The translations under genes and the position numbers were made by a program. This document shows positions 28,966-37,803 of a stretch of DNA of 37,803 nt, in pieces (position 1 is the stretch's first letter; every line of letters starts with the position of its first letter). The stretch spans positions 197,425 through 235,227 of the forward strand of contig CAUYUJ010015288.1 in NCBI GenBank assembly GCA_963575745.1. The letters run 5' to 3'. The notes beneath the pieces are model-generated. The model did no database searches, had not been told where the DNA came from, and worked only from the letters and a program-made list of their open reading frames with translations. Origin of the DNA: Prorocentrum cordatum (taxonomy: Eukaryota; Sar; Dinophyceae; Prorocentrales; Prorocentraceae).

Positions 28966-29220
28966 CCTCCCTCCCTCCTCCTCTCCTCCTCCTCCTCCTC
29001 ATCCTCCTCCTCCCTCCTCCTCCCCCCTCCCTCCTCTTCCTCCTCCTCCTCTCCTTCCTCCTCCTCCTCTCTCCTCTCCCTCCTCCTCCTCCTCCTCCCT
29101 CCTCCTCCTCCTCCTCCCCCCCCCCTCCTCCCTTCCTCCTCCTCCTCCCCTCCCCCCCCTCCTCCTCCTCTCCTCCTCCTCCTCCTCCTCCTCCTCCCTC
29201 CTCCTCCTCCTCCTCCTCCC
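28966..29220 (-). repeat. CCT microsatellite
   Basis: Pyrimidine CCT array, the inverse of the GGA array at 28499-28850. Confidence 0.9.
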
Positions 29221-29308
29221 GCAAAGAGGGTCAAGAGATTCGGCGAGGCTGGGCCTCAAATGTCTTTCTGGAAGACTCCGCAGAATCAGCTTTGAGTGTG
29301 GGGCACGC

Positions 29309-29420
29309 GCGCGACGCGGCGCTCGGCTTCCACGAGAAGGGTTCAATCTGGAGTTAACCTTCCTCTGGGTGGACCCCTGCGACGCTCGGCGTCCACGAGA
29401 AGGGTTTAATCTGGAGAAGA
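29309..29420 (+). repeat. Short tandem duplication, period about 70 bp
   Basis: GCTCGGCTTCCACGAGAAGG with GTTCAATCTGGAG occurs near 29321, and GCTCGGCGTCCACGAGAAGG with GTTTAATCTGGAG near 29383. Confidence 0.8.
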
Positions 29421-29478
29421 AGCGTCCTCACGGCGAATGCCTTGATGCTCGGCCAGCGGAGCCCAGGGCGAGAGCTGC

Positions 29479-29734
<256 letters not shown>

Positions 29735-29849
29735 CGCCAGACGTCGCTCCCTCCGTGGCCAGGCACGGCGGTCCTCCGCGTGTGCATCCAGCGGGGGGCC
29801 TCCTAGCATGTTCCGCTCGCGTGCCGGCCGGTGCGTGCCTTTAGCTTGA

Positions 29850-30001
29850 AGTCGGGCTTGTCCCTCTACAGGAGGGATATTCAAAAATAGTAAAAACATA
29901 GTCTGGGGACGATTTGTCTACTATTTTTGATCAGTTTGGGTTTTCTTGGCTATCTTGTATTTCTCGTCCAACATCCGCCTGTAGGTGGATATGCCCGACC
30001 T
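29850..30001. mobile_element. MITE family G, copy 2
   Basis: Left end AGTCGGGCTTGTCC then CTACAGGAGGGATATTC; right end reverse-complements to AGGTCGGGCATATCCACC then TACAGGCGGATGTT. It shares AGTCTGGGGACGAT with copy 1 at 9187-9409. Confidence 0.8.
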
Positions 30002-30088
30002 AATTCTAGCTCCCCGGTGCGTGTCGAGTGCGGGGGAAGGCGGCCGGGAGTGCGCGCTGCAGCTGCCCCAGACATGGACCATCGGCGC

Positions 30089-30267
30089 TCACCACCCACA
30101 AAACCACCCCAACCCAACCCGAGGGCCTCAATTTGCCCTCCATTTCCAGTGGGGGGGGGGGGGGGGGGGCCCGAGAACATTGAAAAAAACACATATGGAG
30201 CCCATACCCCCTCCCAACCCGAAATTCGGGTCCTCGGGTTGGGTTGGGGTGGTCTGGTAGGTAGTCA
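30089..30267. mobile_element. MITE family D, copy 2
   Basis: Same TIRs as 27651-27817, including ACCACCCCAACCCAACCCGA and its inverse, with the core TTTCCAGTGGGG. The G run in the core is longer here. Confidence 0.9.
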
Positions 30268-30425
30268 GGCGCCCGACCCCCCGTCGCGCTGTGGGGGGGG
30301 GCAGCCCGAGCAGTGCCGCCGGGAGGCTGCAGCACGCGTCTCGAGTCGGAGATCCGCCCGCCATCGGCGGGTGCCCCCCCGGGGAGCGTCGCCGCGGAGC
30401 ACCGGGGGCACCGCGCGGAGCTCGG
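30268..30425. other. Short GC-rich unique stretch
   Basis: No feature recognised. Confidence 0.35.
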
Positions 30426-30506
30426 ATCGGGGGCCCCATGCGAACCCTACCCCTACCCCCCACGATTTCTGAGGGGGAGGGGGAGGGTTCGCATGTGGCC
30501 CCCTAT
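30426..30506. mobile_element. Foldback MITE family A, copy 2 (minimal)
   Basis: The shortest copy (81 bp), almost all stem: ATCGGGGGCCCCATGCGAAC at left against ATAGGGGGCCACATGCGAAC inverted at right, with CCACGATTTCTGAG near the turn. Confidence 0.85.
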
Positions 30507-30549
30507 TGGAGAGAGTCGACGGAGGATGGGCAAGCAGTGGAGCGTCGGA

Positions 30550-30800
30550 GGAAGAAGCGCAAGCAGTGGCGAGGTGTCCTGGCTCCCCCTACATCCCCAC
30601 CGAAGAATGCCCCGAGAGTCCTTCGTGGTCTGCACGAGGTGTTCTCAGAACAGTTCTGGTTGGGACTGTCTTGTTCTATCACATCGGGCTCATGTTCTAA
30701 GAACATTGTTTTTGTTCTTAGAACGTTTTTGGGGTTCTTAGAACATTTCGTGGAAGGACTGTAGGAATGCCTGGACCGTCGTCCCCTGCTCAAGGAACTT
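30550..30800. mobile_element. Foldback family S, copy 2 (lacks element I)
   Basis: Aligns with the outer parts of 12025-12455. It has inverted AGTCCTTC...GTTCTCAGAAC and GTTCTTAGAAC...GAAGGACT arms and several TGTTCTAAGAACA palindromes in between. Confidence 0.7.
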
Positions 30801-30965
30801 CCTCCCGAAGAGCCGGGCCAGCGGCTCCCAACCGACTTGCACGAAGGCTGGCCCAGTCTCTCGAGCGCGCTTGCCCCTCCAGCAGCGTGAGCACGAGCAC
30901 TCGGCCCGGGCTCGTTTCAAGAAGCCTCCGGGAAGCTGGTCCAGATGCTTCAAGTCACAGTTTTT
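30801..30965. other. Short unique stretch
   Basis: No feature recognised. Confidence 0.35.
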
Positions 30966-31767
30966 CCCGACCTAGGCTCTGCCTAGAGGGTTCTTATTCT
31001 CTTTCTTAAAGGGGCCCGGCAGGCAGTGGAAAGCGCCCCAGGGGGTTCCCCCAGTCCCCGCCCCGCGGTTCCCCCAGTTGCGCCCCCTTAGCTTAGCTTT
31101 GCTTATCTCATCTTAGCTTAGCTTAGCTTAGCTTAGCCTAGCCTAGCTTAGCTTAGCTTAGTTTAGCTCAGCTTAGCTTAACCTAGCGCAGCCCAGCATT
31201 GGCATAGCATAGCATAGCATATCATAGCATATCATAGCATAGCGCAGCATAGCATAGCGCAGCATAGCATAGCATAGCATAGCATAGCATAGTACATCAT
31301 AGCATAGCATAGCGCAGCATAACATAGCATAGCACAGCGCAGTATAGCATTGCAAAGTATAGCATAGCATATCATAGCATAGCGTAGCATAGCGCAGCAT
31401 AACATAGCATAGCATAGCGCAGCATAGCCTAGCATATCATAGCATAACATAGCACAGCACAGCATAGCATAGCATAGCATAGCATAGCATTTCGCAGCAG
31501 AGCATAGCATTACACAGCCTAGCATAGCATAGCATAGCGCAGCATATCATAGCATATCATAGTATAGCATAGCATAGCGCAGCATAGCATAGCATCGCAT
31601 AGCATTATCATAGCATATCTGTAGGTGTAGATGTAGATGTAGATGTGAGTGCAGTTGTAGATGTGGATGTAGATGTAGATGTAGATGCATGTGTACATGT
31701 AGATGTAGCTGTAGGTGTAGATGTGGAGGTAGGTCTAGATGTAGATGTAGGTATACAGCTGTATTAT

Positions 31768-31821
<54 letters not shown>

Positions 31822-31842
31822 CGCTACTGCTACAACTGTTTT
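30966..31842 (+). mobile_element. Composite ordered-microsatellite element, unit R1
   Basis: Conserved head (30966-31087, with CCTAGGCTCTGCCTAG and two GGTTCCCCCAGT motifs), then (TTAGC)n to about 31190, (ATAGC)n to about 31618, (GTAGAT)n to about 31760 and (TAC)n to about 31820, ending TGCTACAACTG. No tail: unit R2 starts immediately, so R1 looks like a tandem duplication of the R2 body. Confidence 0.8.
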
Positions 31843-32678
31843 CCCGACCTAGGCTCTGCCTAGAGGGTTCTTATTTTCTTTCTTAAAGGGGCCGGGCAGT
31901 GGAAATCGCCCCGGGTGGTTCCCCCAGTATCCGCCCCGCGGTTCCCCCAGTTGCGCCCCCTTAGCTTAGCTTTGCTTATCTCATCTTAGCTTAGCCTAGC
32001 TTAACTTAGCTTAGCTTAGCCTAGCCTAGCTTAGCTTAGTTTAGCTCAGCTTAGCTTAGCTTAGCGCAGCGCAGCATTAGCATAGCATGGCATAGCATAG
32101 CATAGCGCAGCATAGCATAGCGCAGCATATCATAGCCTAGCATATCATAGAATAGCATAGCATAGCGCATCATAGCATATCATAGCGCAGCATAACATAG
32201 CATAGCACAGCGCAGTATAGCATTGCAACTTATAGCATATCATAGCATAGCTTAGCATAGCGCAGCATAACATAGCATAGCATAGCGCAGCATAGCCTAG
32301 CATAGCATATCATAGCATAGCACAGCACAGCATATCATAGCATAGCATAGCATAGCGCAGCATATCATATCATTACACAGCCTAGCATAGCATAGCATAG
32401 CGCAGCATATCATAGCATAGTATAGCATAGCATAGCATAGTATAGCATAGCATAGCGCAGCATAGCATAGCATCGCATAGCCTTATCATAGCGTAGATGT
32501 AGGTGTAGGTGTAGATGTAGATGTGAGTGTAGTTGTAGATGTAGATGTAGATGTAGACGTAGATGTAGATGTAGATGTAGATGTAGATGTAGATGCATGT
32601 GTACATGTAGATGTAGCTGTAGGTGTAGATGTGGAGGTAGGTCTAGATGTAGATGTAGGTATTCAGCTGTACTATCAT

Positions 32679-32709
<31 letters not shown>

Positions 32710-32776
32710 GCTACTACTACTACTACTACTGCTACTACTACTACTACTACTACTTTTACTACTACTTTTACTACTA

Positions 32777-32845
<69 letters not shown>

Positions 32846-33006
32846 TTACTACTACTACGACTACTACTACTACTACTACTGCTACTACTACTAATACTAC
32901 TACTACTACCGCTACTGCTACAACTGCGACGATAAGGAGAAGGAGGAGGACGGCGTTTACCGTTACTACTAATATTGTTCTTTGGGGCTCCAACTCCTAG
33001 GTAGGG
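31843..33006 (+). mobile_element. Composite ordered-microsatellite element, unit R2
   Basis: Same head (31843-31960) and the same block order: TTAGC, ATAGC (to about 32492), GTAGAT (to about 32665), TAC (to about 32930). It then has a tail with CTCCAACT and the terminal CCTAGGTAGGG (32996-33006). Confidence 0.8.
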
Positions 33007-33052
33007 TCGCTCTGGGATAATCTTGGCCATATTTATGTTCGGCTGCATGTTT

Positions 33053-33714
33053 CCCTACCTAGGCTCTGCCTAGAAGGGTTCTTACTCTCTGGGCTTAAAG
33101 GGGCCGGGCAGTGGAAAGCGCCCCGGGCGGTTCCCCCAGTATCCGCCCCGCGGTTCCCCCAGTTACGTCCCCTTAGCTTAGCGTTGCTTATCTCATCTTA
33201 GCTTAGCCTATTTCATCTTAGCTTGACTTAGCTTCATCTTAGCTCAGGTTTATCTTAGCTTAGCTTACCTTCATCTCAGCGTCGCTGAGCTGTAGCAGAG
33301 CAGAGCACAGCATAGCATAGCATAGCGTAGCATAGCATAGCGCAGCATAGCGTATCATAGCATAGCACAGCATAGCATAGCGCAGCGCTGCATTAGCATA
33401 TCATAGCACAGCATACTATAGCCAACCATAGCATAGCATAGCATAGCATAGCATAGCATAGCATAGCATAGCGCAGCATAACATAACATATCATATCATA
33501 GCATAGCATAGCGCAGCTCAGCATAGCATAGCATAGCATATTATATCATAGCACAGCGCAGCATGACATACCATAGCTTAGCATAACATAGCATACCATA
33601 GCGCAGCATAACATAGCATAGCATAGCATAGCGCAGCATATCATGACATACCATAGCATAACATAGCATAGCAACTAACGCTGCTTTCCTAGGGGCTCCA
33701 ACTTCTAGGTAGGG
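33053..33714 (+). mobile_element. Composite ordered-microsatellite element, unit R3
   Basis: Starts CCCTACCTAGG (33053-33063) and ends TCTAGGTAGGG (33704-33714). Head, TTAGC block (more decayed), ATAGC block to about 33672, then tail; the GTAGAT and TAC blocks are missing. Its head is closest to unit F at 12906-13669 (both have TCTCTGGGCTTAAAGG-like sequence). Confidence 0.8.
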
Positions 33715-33765
33715 TCGCACAGGGGTAATTTGTATTTGGATGTCTTGTCGTATGCGCCAGCTCTA

Positions 33766-33919
33766 TCAGGAGGGAAAGAAACACACAGACGCAAATAGTC
33801 GTCGGTTCCCAGGGAAATATGGGAAAATCTGGGTAGTAGGGGGGAAGACGAAAACCCAAAAAATACATGAAAGTATGGGGAGTCCTCTTATTTGCGTCTA
33901 TTTATTTGTGTGTCCCTGG
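33766..33919. mobile_element. MITE family C, copy 3 (intact)
   Basis: GAAAGAAACACACAGACGCA at left; TTATTTGCGTCTATTTATTT then GTGTGTCCC at right. The core has GGGAAATATGGGAAAATCTG and GGGGGGAAGACGAAAACCC. It lies 50 bp after composite unit R3. Confidence 0.85.
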
Positions 33920-34070
33920 GCCCCTTCACTCTAGAGGTCATTCGTAGCGCGGCTGCAGGGCATCTCCCGGTCCGCCGCCCGAGTTGCACGGAGCCCCTCT
34001 GAAGCAGGCGTCGACGACCTCCAGGGGCGAACTTGTGAGCTTGCCCAGAGTGGAGCGAACAAGGACAGGG
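33920..34070. other. Short unique stretch
   Basis: No feature recognised. Confidence 0.35.
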
Positions 34071-34320
34071 GAGAAGGAGGAGGAGGAGGAGGAGGAGGAG
34101 GAGGAGGAGGGCGATGAGGAGGGGCAGAAGAGGAGGAGGAGGAGGAGGAGGAGGAGGAGGAGGAGGAGGAGGACGAGGAGGACGAGGAGGAGGAGGAGGA
34201 GGGAGGAGGAGGAGGAGGAGGAGGATGAGGGAGCGTGAGGGTGGAAGACAGGGGGGGAGGGAGGGGGGGGGAACGAGGGAGGGGTAGAAGAGGGGCAGGA
34301 GTGAGGAGAGGGAGGGGTGT
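34071..34320 (+). repeat. GGA/GGGA-rich tract
   Basis: Pure GGA to about 34230, then G-rich GGGA/GGGGG sequence. Confidence 0.9.
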
Positions 34321-34500
34321 AGGAGAGGCAGCGGAGGCTTCGCCACCTCCGGCAGTTCCCGGAGGTCCCCAGGAGGACCCCCTGAGGCCCCCGGGGGCCG
34401 AGAAAGGGCCGACAATGACCGAAATGATCGACACCCGATCCTCGAACCTCGAGGAGGAAGTGGGGAAGGCAGAGGGAGCGAGGAATCATGAGAGAAGAGG
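34321..34500. other. Short unique stretch
   Basis: No feature recognised. Confidence 0.35.
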
Positions 34501-34806
34501 AGGGAAATAGAGAGAGAGAGAGACAGCGATATTAATAGACGTACACAGAAGAAGGAAATATACAGCAAGAGAGAGAGAGGGGAGGGAGGGAGAGAGGGGA
34601 GGGATGGAGAAGAAGAAGGAGAGGGAGAGCAATGAGTGGGAGAGGGAGGAGATGGAGATGGAGGCAGACAACGTCGACATCGACGTCGACGTCGTGAACG
34701 ACGACATCGACGACAACGACAACAACGACACCTACGTCGTGGTCGACCACGTCGTCGACGTCGCCGACGACGACGACAGCGACGAAAACGACGACGACAG
34801 GGAGGG
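34501..34806 (+). repeat. GA-rich then GAC/GTC triplet-rich tract
   Basis: A GAGAGAG/GGGAG purine stretch is followed (34665-34800) by GACGTCGAC-type triplets that contain many small palindromes. Confidence 0.8.
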
Positions 34807-34985
34807 GATCGAGGAAGATCAGACTGCATAAACATGGACGTCCAGAGGTCCGCGCGGATTTCTTGGCTCTACGCTGGATCGCCCTCGCGGCGCCTCTGGC
34901 GCCACCCTGGCGCGCTCCGCACGTCAGGGAGGGGGGCCCAGCGCTGATCCAAGAAGTGCGCACGGAGCTCCAACAGTTTGCGTGC
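34807..34985. mobile_element. Foldback MITE family E, copy 2
   Basis: The left arm starts GATCGAGGAAGATC, then CATAAACATGG and GGTCCGCGCGGATTTCTTGG. The right arm holds GATCCAAGAAGTGCGCACGG. Similar to 10133-10338 along the left arm and the GGCGCCTC...GGCGCC core. Confidence 0.75.
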
Positions 34986-35222
34986 TGTGCAGCTTCATCC
35001 GAGCATCTTCTTCGGGTGGAGGGCAAAGAGAATGACATCTGAAATGCCGTTTCGATTGGTTTTCGAGGCCTGGATCTGCAAAAGGGGAATCACAAGACGC
35101 GTTGATTTTCGAGGTGCAGAAGCCCATGTCGATTTCGCCCGGAGCCTTCCGCGCCAGGGAGATGCTCAGCTCATCTGCTGCTGCAGTCAAGGCGCCGACG
35201 TGAGGCCCACTTCCGGCTCAGG
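34986..35222. other. Unique sequence, nothing recognised
   Basis: No gene or repeat recognised. Confidence 0.35.
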
Positions 35223-35335
35223 ATAGGGGGCCACATGCGAACCCGACCCCCGAACGAAGTGAACCCCACCCTCCCCCTCAGCAGAAATCGTGGGGGGTAG
35301 GGGTCGGGTTCGCATGTGGCCCCCTGCGGGATGCG
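35223..35335. mobile_element. Foldback MITE family A, copy 3
   Basis: Left end ATAGGGGGCCACATGCGAAC, right end reverse-complements to AGGGGGCCACATGCGAACCC; the CAGAAATCGTGGGGGG motif near the turn is shared with both other copies. The loop differs from copies 1 and 2. Confidence 0.85.
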
Positions 35336-35465
35336 CTCTGGTCCTCGGGCCGCTCCCGAGGTCCGGACCCCGGAGCCTCCTCGTGGCCGAGGCTCGCCGT
35401 GGTCCGGAAGCGCCCCCGCTCGTCTCTTCTCGGGCGGTCTTGACGGCAGCGCGGCGGCTGTATCT
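35336..35465. other. Short GC-rich stretch
   Basis: No feature recognised. Confidence 0.35.
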
Positions 35466-35648
35466 CGAGGAGGAGGAGTGTGAGGAAGGCGCGGGGAAGC
35501 AGGAGGAGGAGGAGGAGGAGGAGGTGGAGGAACACGAGGAGGAGGAGGAGCAGGAGGAGGCTGGAGGACGAGGAGGAGGAGGAGGAGAACAAGCTGGATG
35601 AGGAGGAGGAGGAGGAGAGAGGAGGAGGAGGAGGAGGAGCAGGAGCAT

Positions 35649-35682
<34 letters not shown>

Positions 35683-35842
35683 AGGAGCAGGAGCAGGAGG
35701 ATGAGGAGGAGGAGAAGGAAGAAGAGAAGGAGAAGAAGGAGCAGGAGGAGGAGGAAGAGGAAGAGGAGAAAGAGAAGAAGCAGAAGGAGGAGTAGGAAGA
35801 GGGAGGGGGGAGAAGGAGGAGGAGATGGAGGAGGAGGATCGA
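35466..35842 (+). repeat. GGA/GAGCAG microsatellite
   Basis: Purine-rich GGA array with an (AGGAGC)n block near 35645-35695 and AAG-rich parts near 35715-35790. Confidence 0.9.
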
Positions 35843-36014
35843 TCGGATCGAGGTGGGCCCCTCCTCCTCCACTGGGCCGTTCACGCCGTCCCAGGCGGGG
35901 AGCCAGCACGGGGTGCTTCTCGACCACGACTCGGGGCTGAACATCACCGGGTCCGCGCGCCCTCGCCGATGCGCGCCCGCCTGGGCTGTTCCCAGGGGGC
36001 AGGATCGAGGCGGC
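35843..36014. other. GC-rich spacer
   Basis: No feature recognised. Confidence 0.35.
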
Positions 36015-36232
36015 GGAGGAGGAGGAGGAGGAGGAGGAGGAGGAGGAGGGAGGAGGAGGAGGAGGAGGAGAAGGAGGAGACGGAGGAGGAGGACAAGGAG
36101 GAGGAGGAGGAGGACAGGAGGAGGAGGGAGGAGGAGGAGGAGGAGGAGGAGAGAGGAGGAGGAGAGGAGGAGGAGAAGGAGGAGGAGGAGGAGGAGAGAG
36201 AGGGAGGGAGGGAGGGAGGGGGGGAGGAAGGC
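36015..36232 (+). repeat. GGA microsatellite
   Basis: GGA array ending in a GGGA run. Confidence 0.9.
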
Positions 36233-36443
36233 CGCAACGACGACGACGACGCCTGCGGTCGCCGCCTCCTTGGCCCACTGGCCTGCCCAGCTCAGCCTCC
36301 ACGGCGGCCACCCCGCCCGGCAGCGCGGCCGCGCTGGGCCACCCCGGCCCCCACGTTTGCCGCAGCGCCTGCCTGCGCGGCTGCCCCGACCGACCTCGCC
36401 ATCCGCCCCCCGCCCCCCTCTCCCTCTTTCTCCCTTGTCGGGC
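36233..36443. other. GC-rich stretch, no recognisable gene
   Basis: Open frames by composition, no motif. Confidence 0.4.
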
Positions 36444-36598
36444 GAAGAGAACTATGCACATGCACCGATCCTGGCAAGGCCCATTTTTGACCCAGGATCG
36501 GTGCATATGCCTTCCTGGCCAAGGTAGGAGGGCGTATGCACCGATCCTGGGCTCAGGATGGGCCTGGCCAGAATCGGTGCATGTGCATAGTTCTTTTC
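36444..36598. mobile_element. Foldback element N (near-perfect 155-bp palindrome)
   Basis: The arms are about 70 bp each: AGAACTATGCACATGCACCG at left and its inverse at right, followed on both sides by GATCCTGG / GATTCTGG, GGCCCAT and CAGGATCGGTGCATA. The turn is at about 36520. A fragment (CGATTCTGGCCAGGCCCAT) also occurs at 11847-11865. Confidence 0.85.
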
Positions 36599-36789
36599 CC
36601 TCTACCTTGCCCCTGCCGGGCCGCCCCTGTAAGCATTGCAATTCAGAATTAGACGACCACTTCAAAGGCAGAGTGCCGTGGGCGAGTCCTCCTGAAGGTC
36701 CGGGAGGTGGCTCCTTTTGTTGCTGGGAGCCGGGACCAGAACCCCAACGCCCGGGGGTCCCTTTTGGTGACGGGGATGGAGACTCACTC
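36599..36789. other. Short unique stretch
   Basis: No feature recognised. Confidence 0.35.
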
Positions 36790-36964
36790 GGGTGCCCCTC
36801 GGTTTTTTGGGAGGGAGGCAGGGAGGGGGGGAGAAGGAGAGGGAGAGAGGGAGGGAGGGAGGGATGGAGAGAGGGAAGGAGGGAGGGGGCAGGGAGATGG
36901 AGGGAGGAGGAGGAGGAGGAGGAGGAGGAGGAGGAGGAGGAGGAGGAGGAGGAGGAGGAGGAGG
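36790..36964 (+). repeat. GGGA then GGA microsatellite
   Basis: GGGA/GAGAGGG stretch followed by a pure GGA run at about 36900-36963. Confidence 0.9.
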
Positions 36965-37545
36965 GGCCGTCTTGGGGGCCTCTTGGGGCCGTGTCTTGGG
37001 CCTCTTGGGCGATCTTTGGGGGCACTTGGGCCGTCTCGGGTCGTCGGAAGGCAGAAAAACAGCAAATGCCACAATCCTTCAAAAACTCATGGGAAATCAA
37101 TGTTTTTGGCCTTTTCGGGCCTTCCTGGAGGCCCTCTTGGAGGCCTCTTGGGCCGTCTTGGGCCATCTTAGGGCCATGTTCGGCCGTCTTGGTGGGCTCC
37201 TGGTCCGTCTGACGCCGTCGGAAGCCGTTTGGGGGGCGCTTGGGTCCCTCTTGGAGCCGTCTTGGGTCATCTTCAGCGCTGCTTGGGCCATATTGGAGCC
37301 CTCTTGGGCCGTCTTGGGGCCCCCTTGGAGGCGTCTGGGACTGTTTTGGGGCGGTCTTGGGGGCTTCTTGAGCCGTCCTGCAGCGTCGGAAATGCGAGAA
37401 GGTCAAACCAAACCCTTCAAAAGCCTTCTGTCAAATCAACTAGTTTGGCCTCTTGGGGCTCTCTGGGGAGGCCTCTTGGAGCGGTCTTGGGGCCCTCTTG
37501 GGCCGTCTTGGAACAATCTTCGGGCGCCTTGGAACACTCTTGGCC
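36965..37545 (+). repeat. Degenerate repeat family R, copy 3
   Basis: Loose units such as GGCCGTCTTGGGGGCCTCTT. Two inserts of about 80 bp (near 37035-37110 and 37380-37450, with GTCGGAAGGCAGAAAAA or CGTCGGAAATGCGAGAA, then GGGAAATCAATG / TCAAATCAACTA) match the insert of copy 1 near 7775-7860. Confidence 0.75.
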
Positions 37546-37680
37546 TCGGCAGTGCGAATATGGCGTAGTTTGCGAAGGTTTCTGGCTTCGGGGACGGGGG
37601 CGCAAGCTTTCTTAATGTGTACGAAGGTTTGTGGCCTCGGAGACGCGAACATTGCGTAGTGTACAAGGGATTATGGCCTC
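37546..37680 (+). repeat. Short tandem repeat, GCGAAxxTxGCGTAGT type
   Basis: GCGAATATGGCGTAGTTTGC and GCGAACATTGCGTAGTGTAC, each with nearby GAAGGTTT-TGGC-TCGG motifs, form about two to three diverged units of about 55-90 bp. Confidence 0.65.
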
Positions 37681-37803
37681 TCGCGTATTTTTACATGTCC
37701 CACGCTCCCCCCCCCCTCGGGAATTCAGAGTACGCGATCCGAGGGTGATAAAGTGCTGCTTTGGGGCTCCCCCCCTCGCTCGGGTTTCAACAAGTTACAA
37801 TGA
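37681..37803. other. Window end, nothing recognised
   Basis: Short unique sequence with a C run. No feature recognised. Confidence 0.35.

Noticed and set aside
35187-37406. 739-residue minus-strand frame
   Set aside because: Crosses three GGA arrays, two foldback elements and a degenerate repeat; Ser/Pro/Leu homopolymer product.

Overview
This looks like a nuclear scaffold piece from a eukaryote, most likely a dinoflagellate. No prokaryotic gene layout is visible. One protein gene is secure in 37.8 kb. It carries introns with non-canonical GA...AG borders, and each intron is a transposon-like insertion with terminal inverted repeats (TIRs) and a target-site duplication (TSD), i.e. an introner. 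Such borders and such introns are established for dinoflagellates. The rest is GC-rich unique sequence, microsatellites and short foldback elements. The genus is not determined, and no spliced-leader (SL) sequence was found. There are two 100-base assembly gaps (3306-3405 and 22704-22803).

Layout. 1-1850: GC-rich then AT-richer sequence with no recognisable gene. 1850-5350: a large GAT/GCT triplet array broken by a gap. 5790-7900: an 81-83 bp tandem repeat, a 9-bp minisatellite and a degenerate G/C-rich repeat family. 8.7-12.5 kb: a dense set of small TIR (MITE-like) elements. 12.8-13.8 kb: one such element interrupted by a composite 'ordered microsatellite' element. 14.2-17.5 kb: a second GAT/GCT array. 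17.7-19.5 kb: more foldback elements, four of them almost back to back. 19.75-22.7 kb: an ABCB7/ATM1-type ABC half-transporter gene with two introners, cut by the second gap. 23.0-23.2 kb: a possible small basic protein. 23.2-30 kb: GGA/CCT tracts, foldbacks, minisatellites and a nested insertion cluster. 30.4-33.9 kb: further copies of several MITE families and a three-unit cluster of the composite element, inverted relative to the 13-kb copy. 33.9-37.8 kb: GGA tracts, foldbacks and degenerate repeats.

No operon-like cooperation between genes can be read. The coherent theme is invasion by many unrelated short foldback elements, generally with no coding capacity visible. At least two have become introns of the transporter gene. 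The strongest observations are the two introners (both give GA-AG introns whose removal restores the conserved ABC protein), a cleanly bounded 188-bp element with a 6-bp TSD at 18718-18905, the composite element with a fixed order of four microsatellites between conserved ends, and the nested insertions at 26.9-27.3 kb and 12.8-13.8 kb. All family names (A-Q) are mine and rest on copies compared by eye inside this window.
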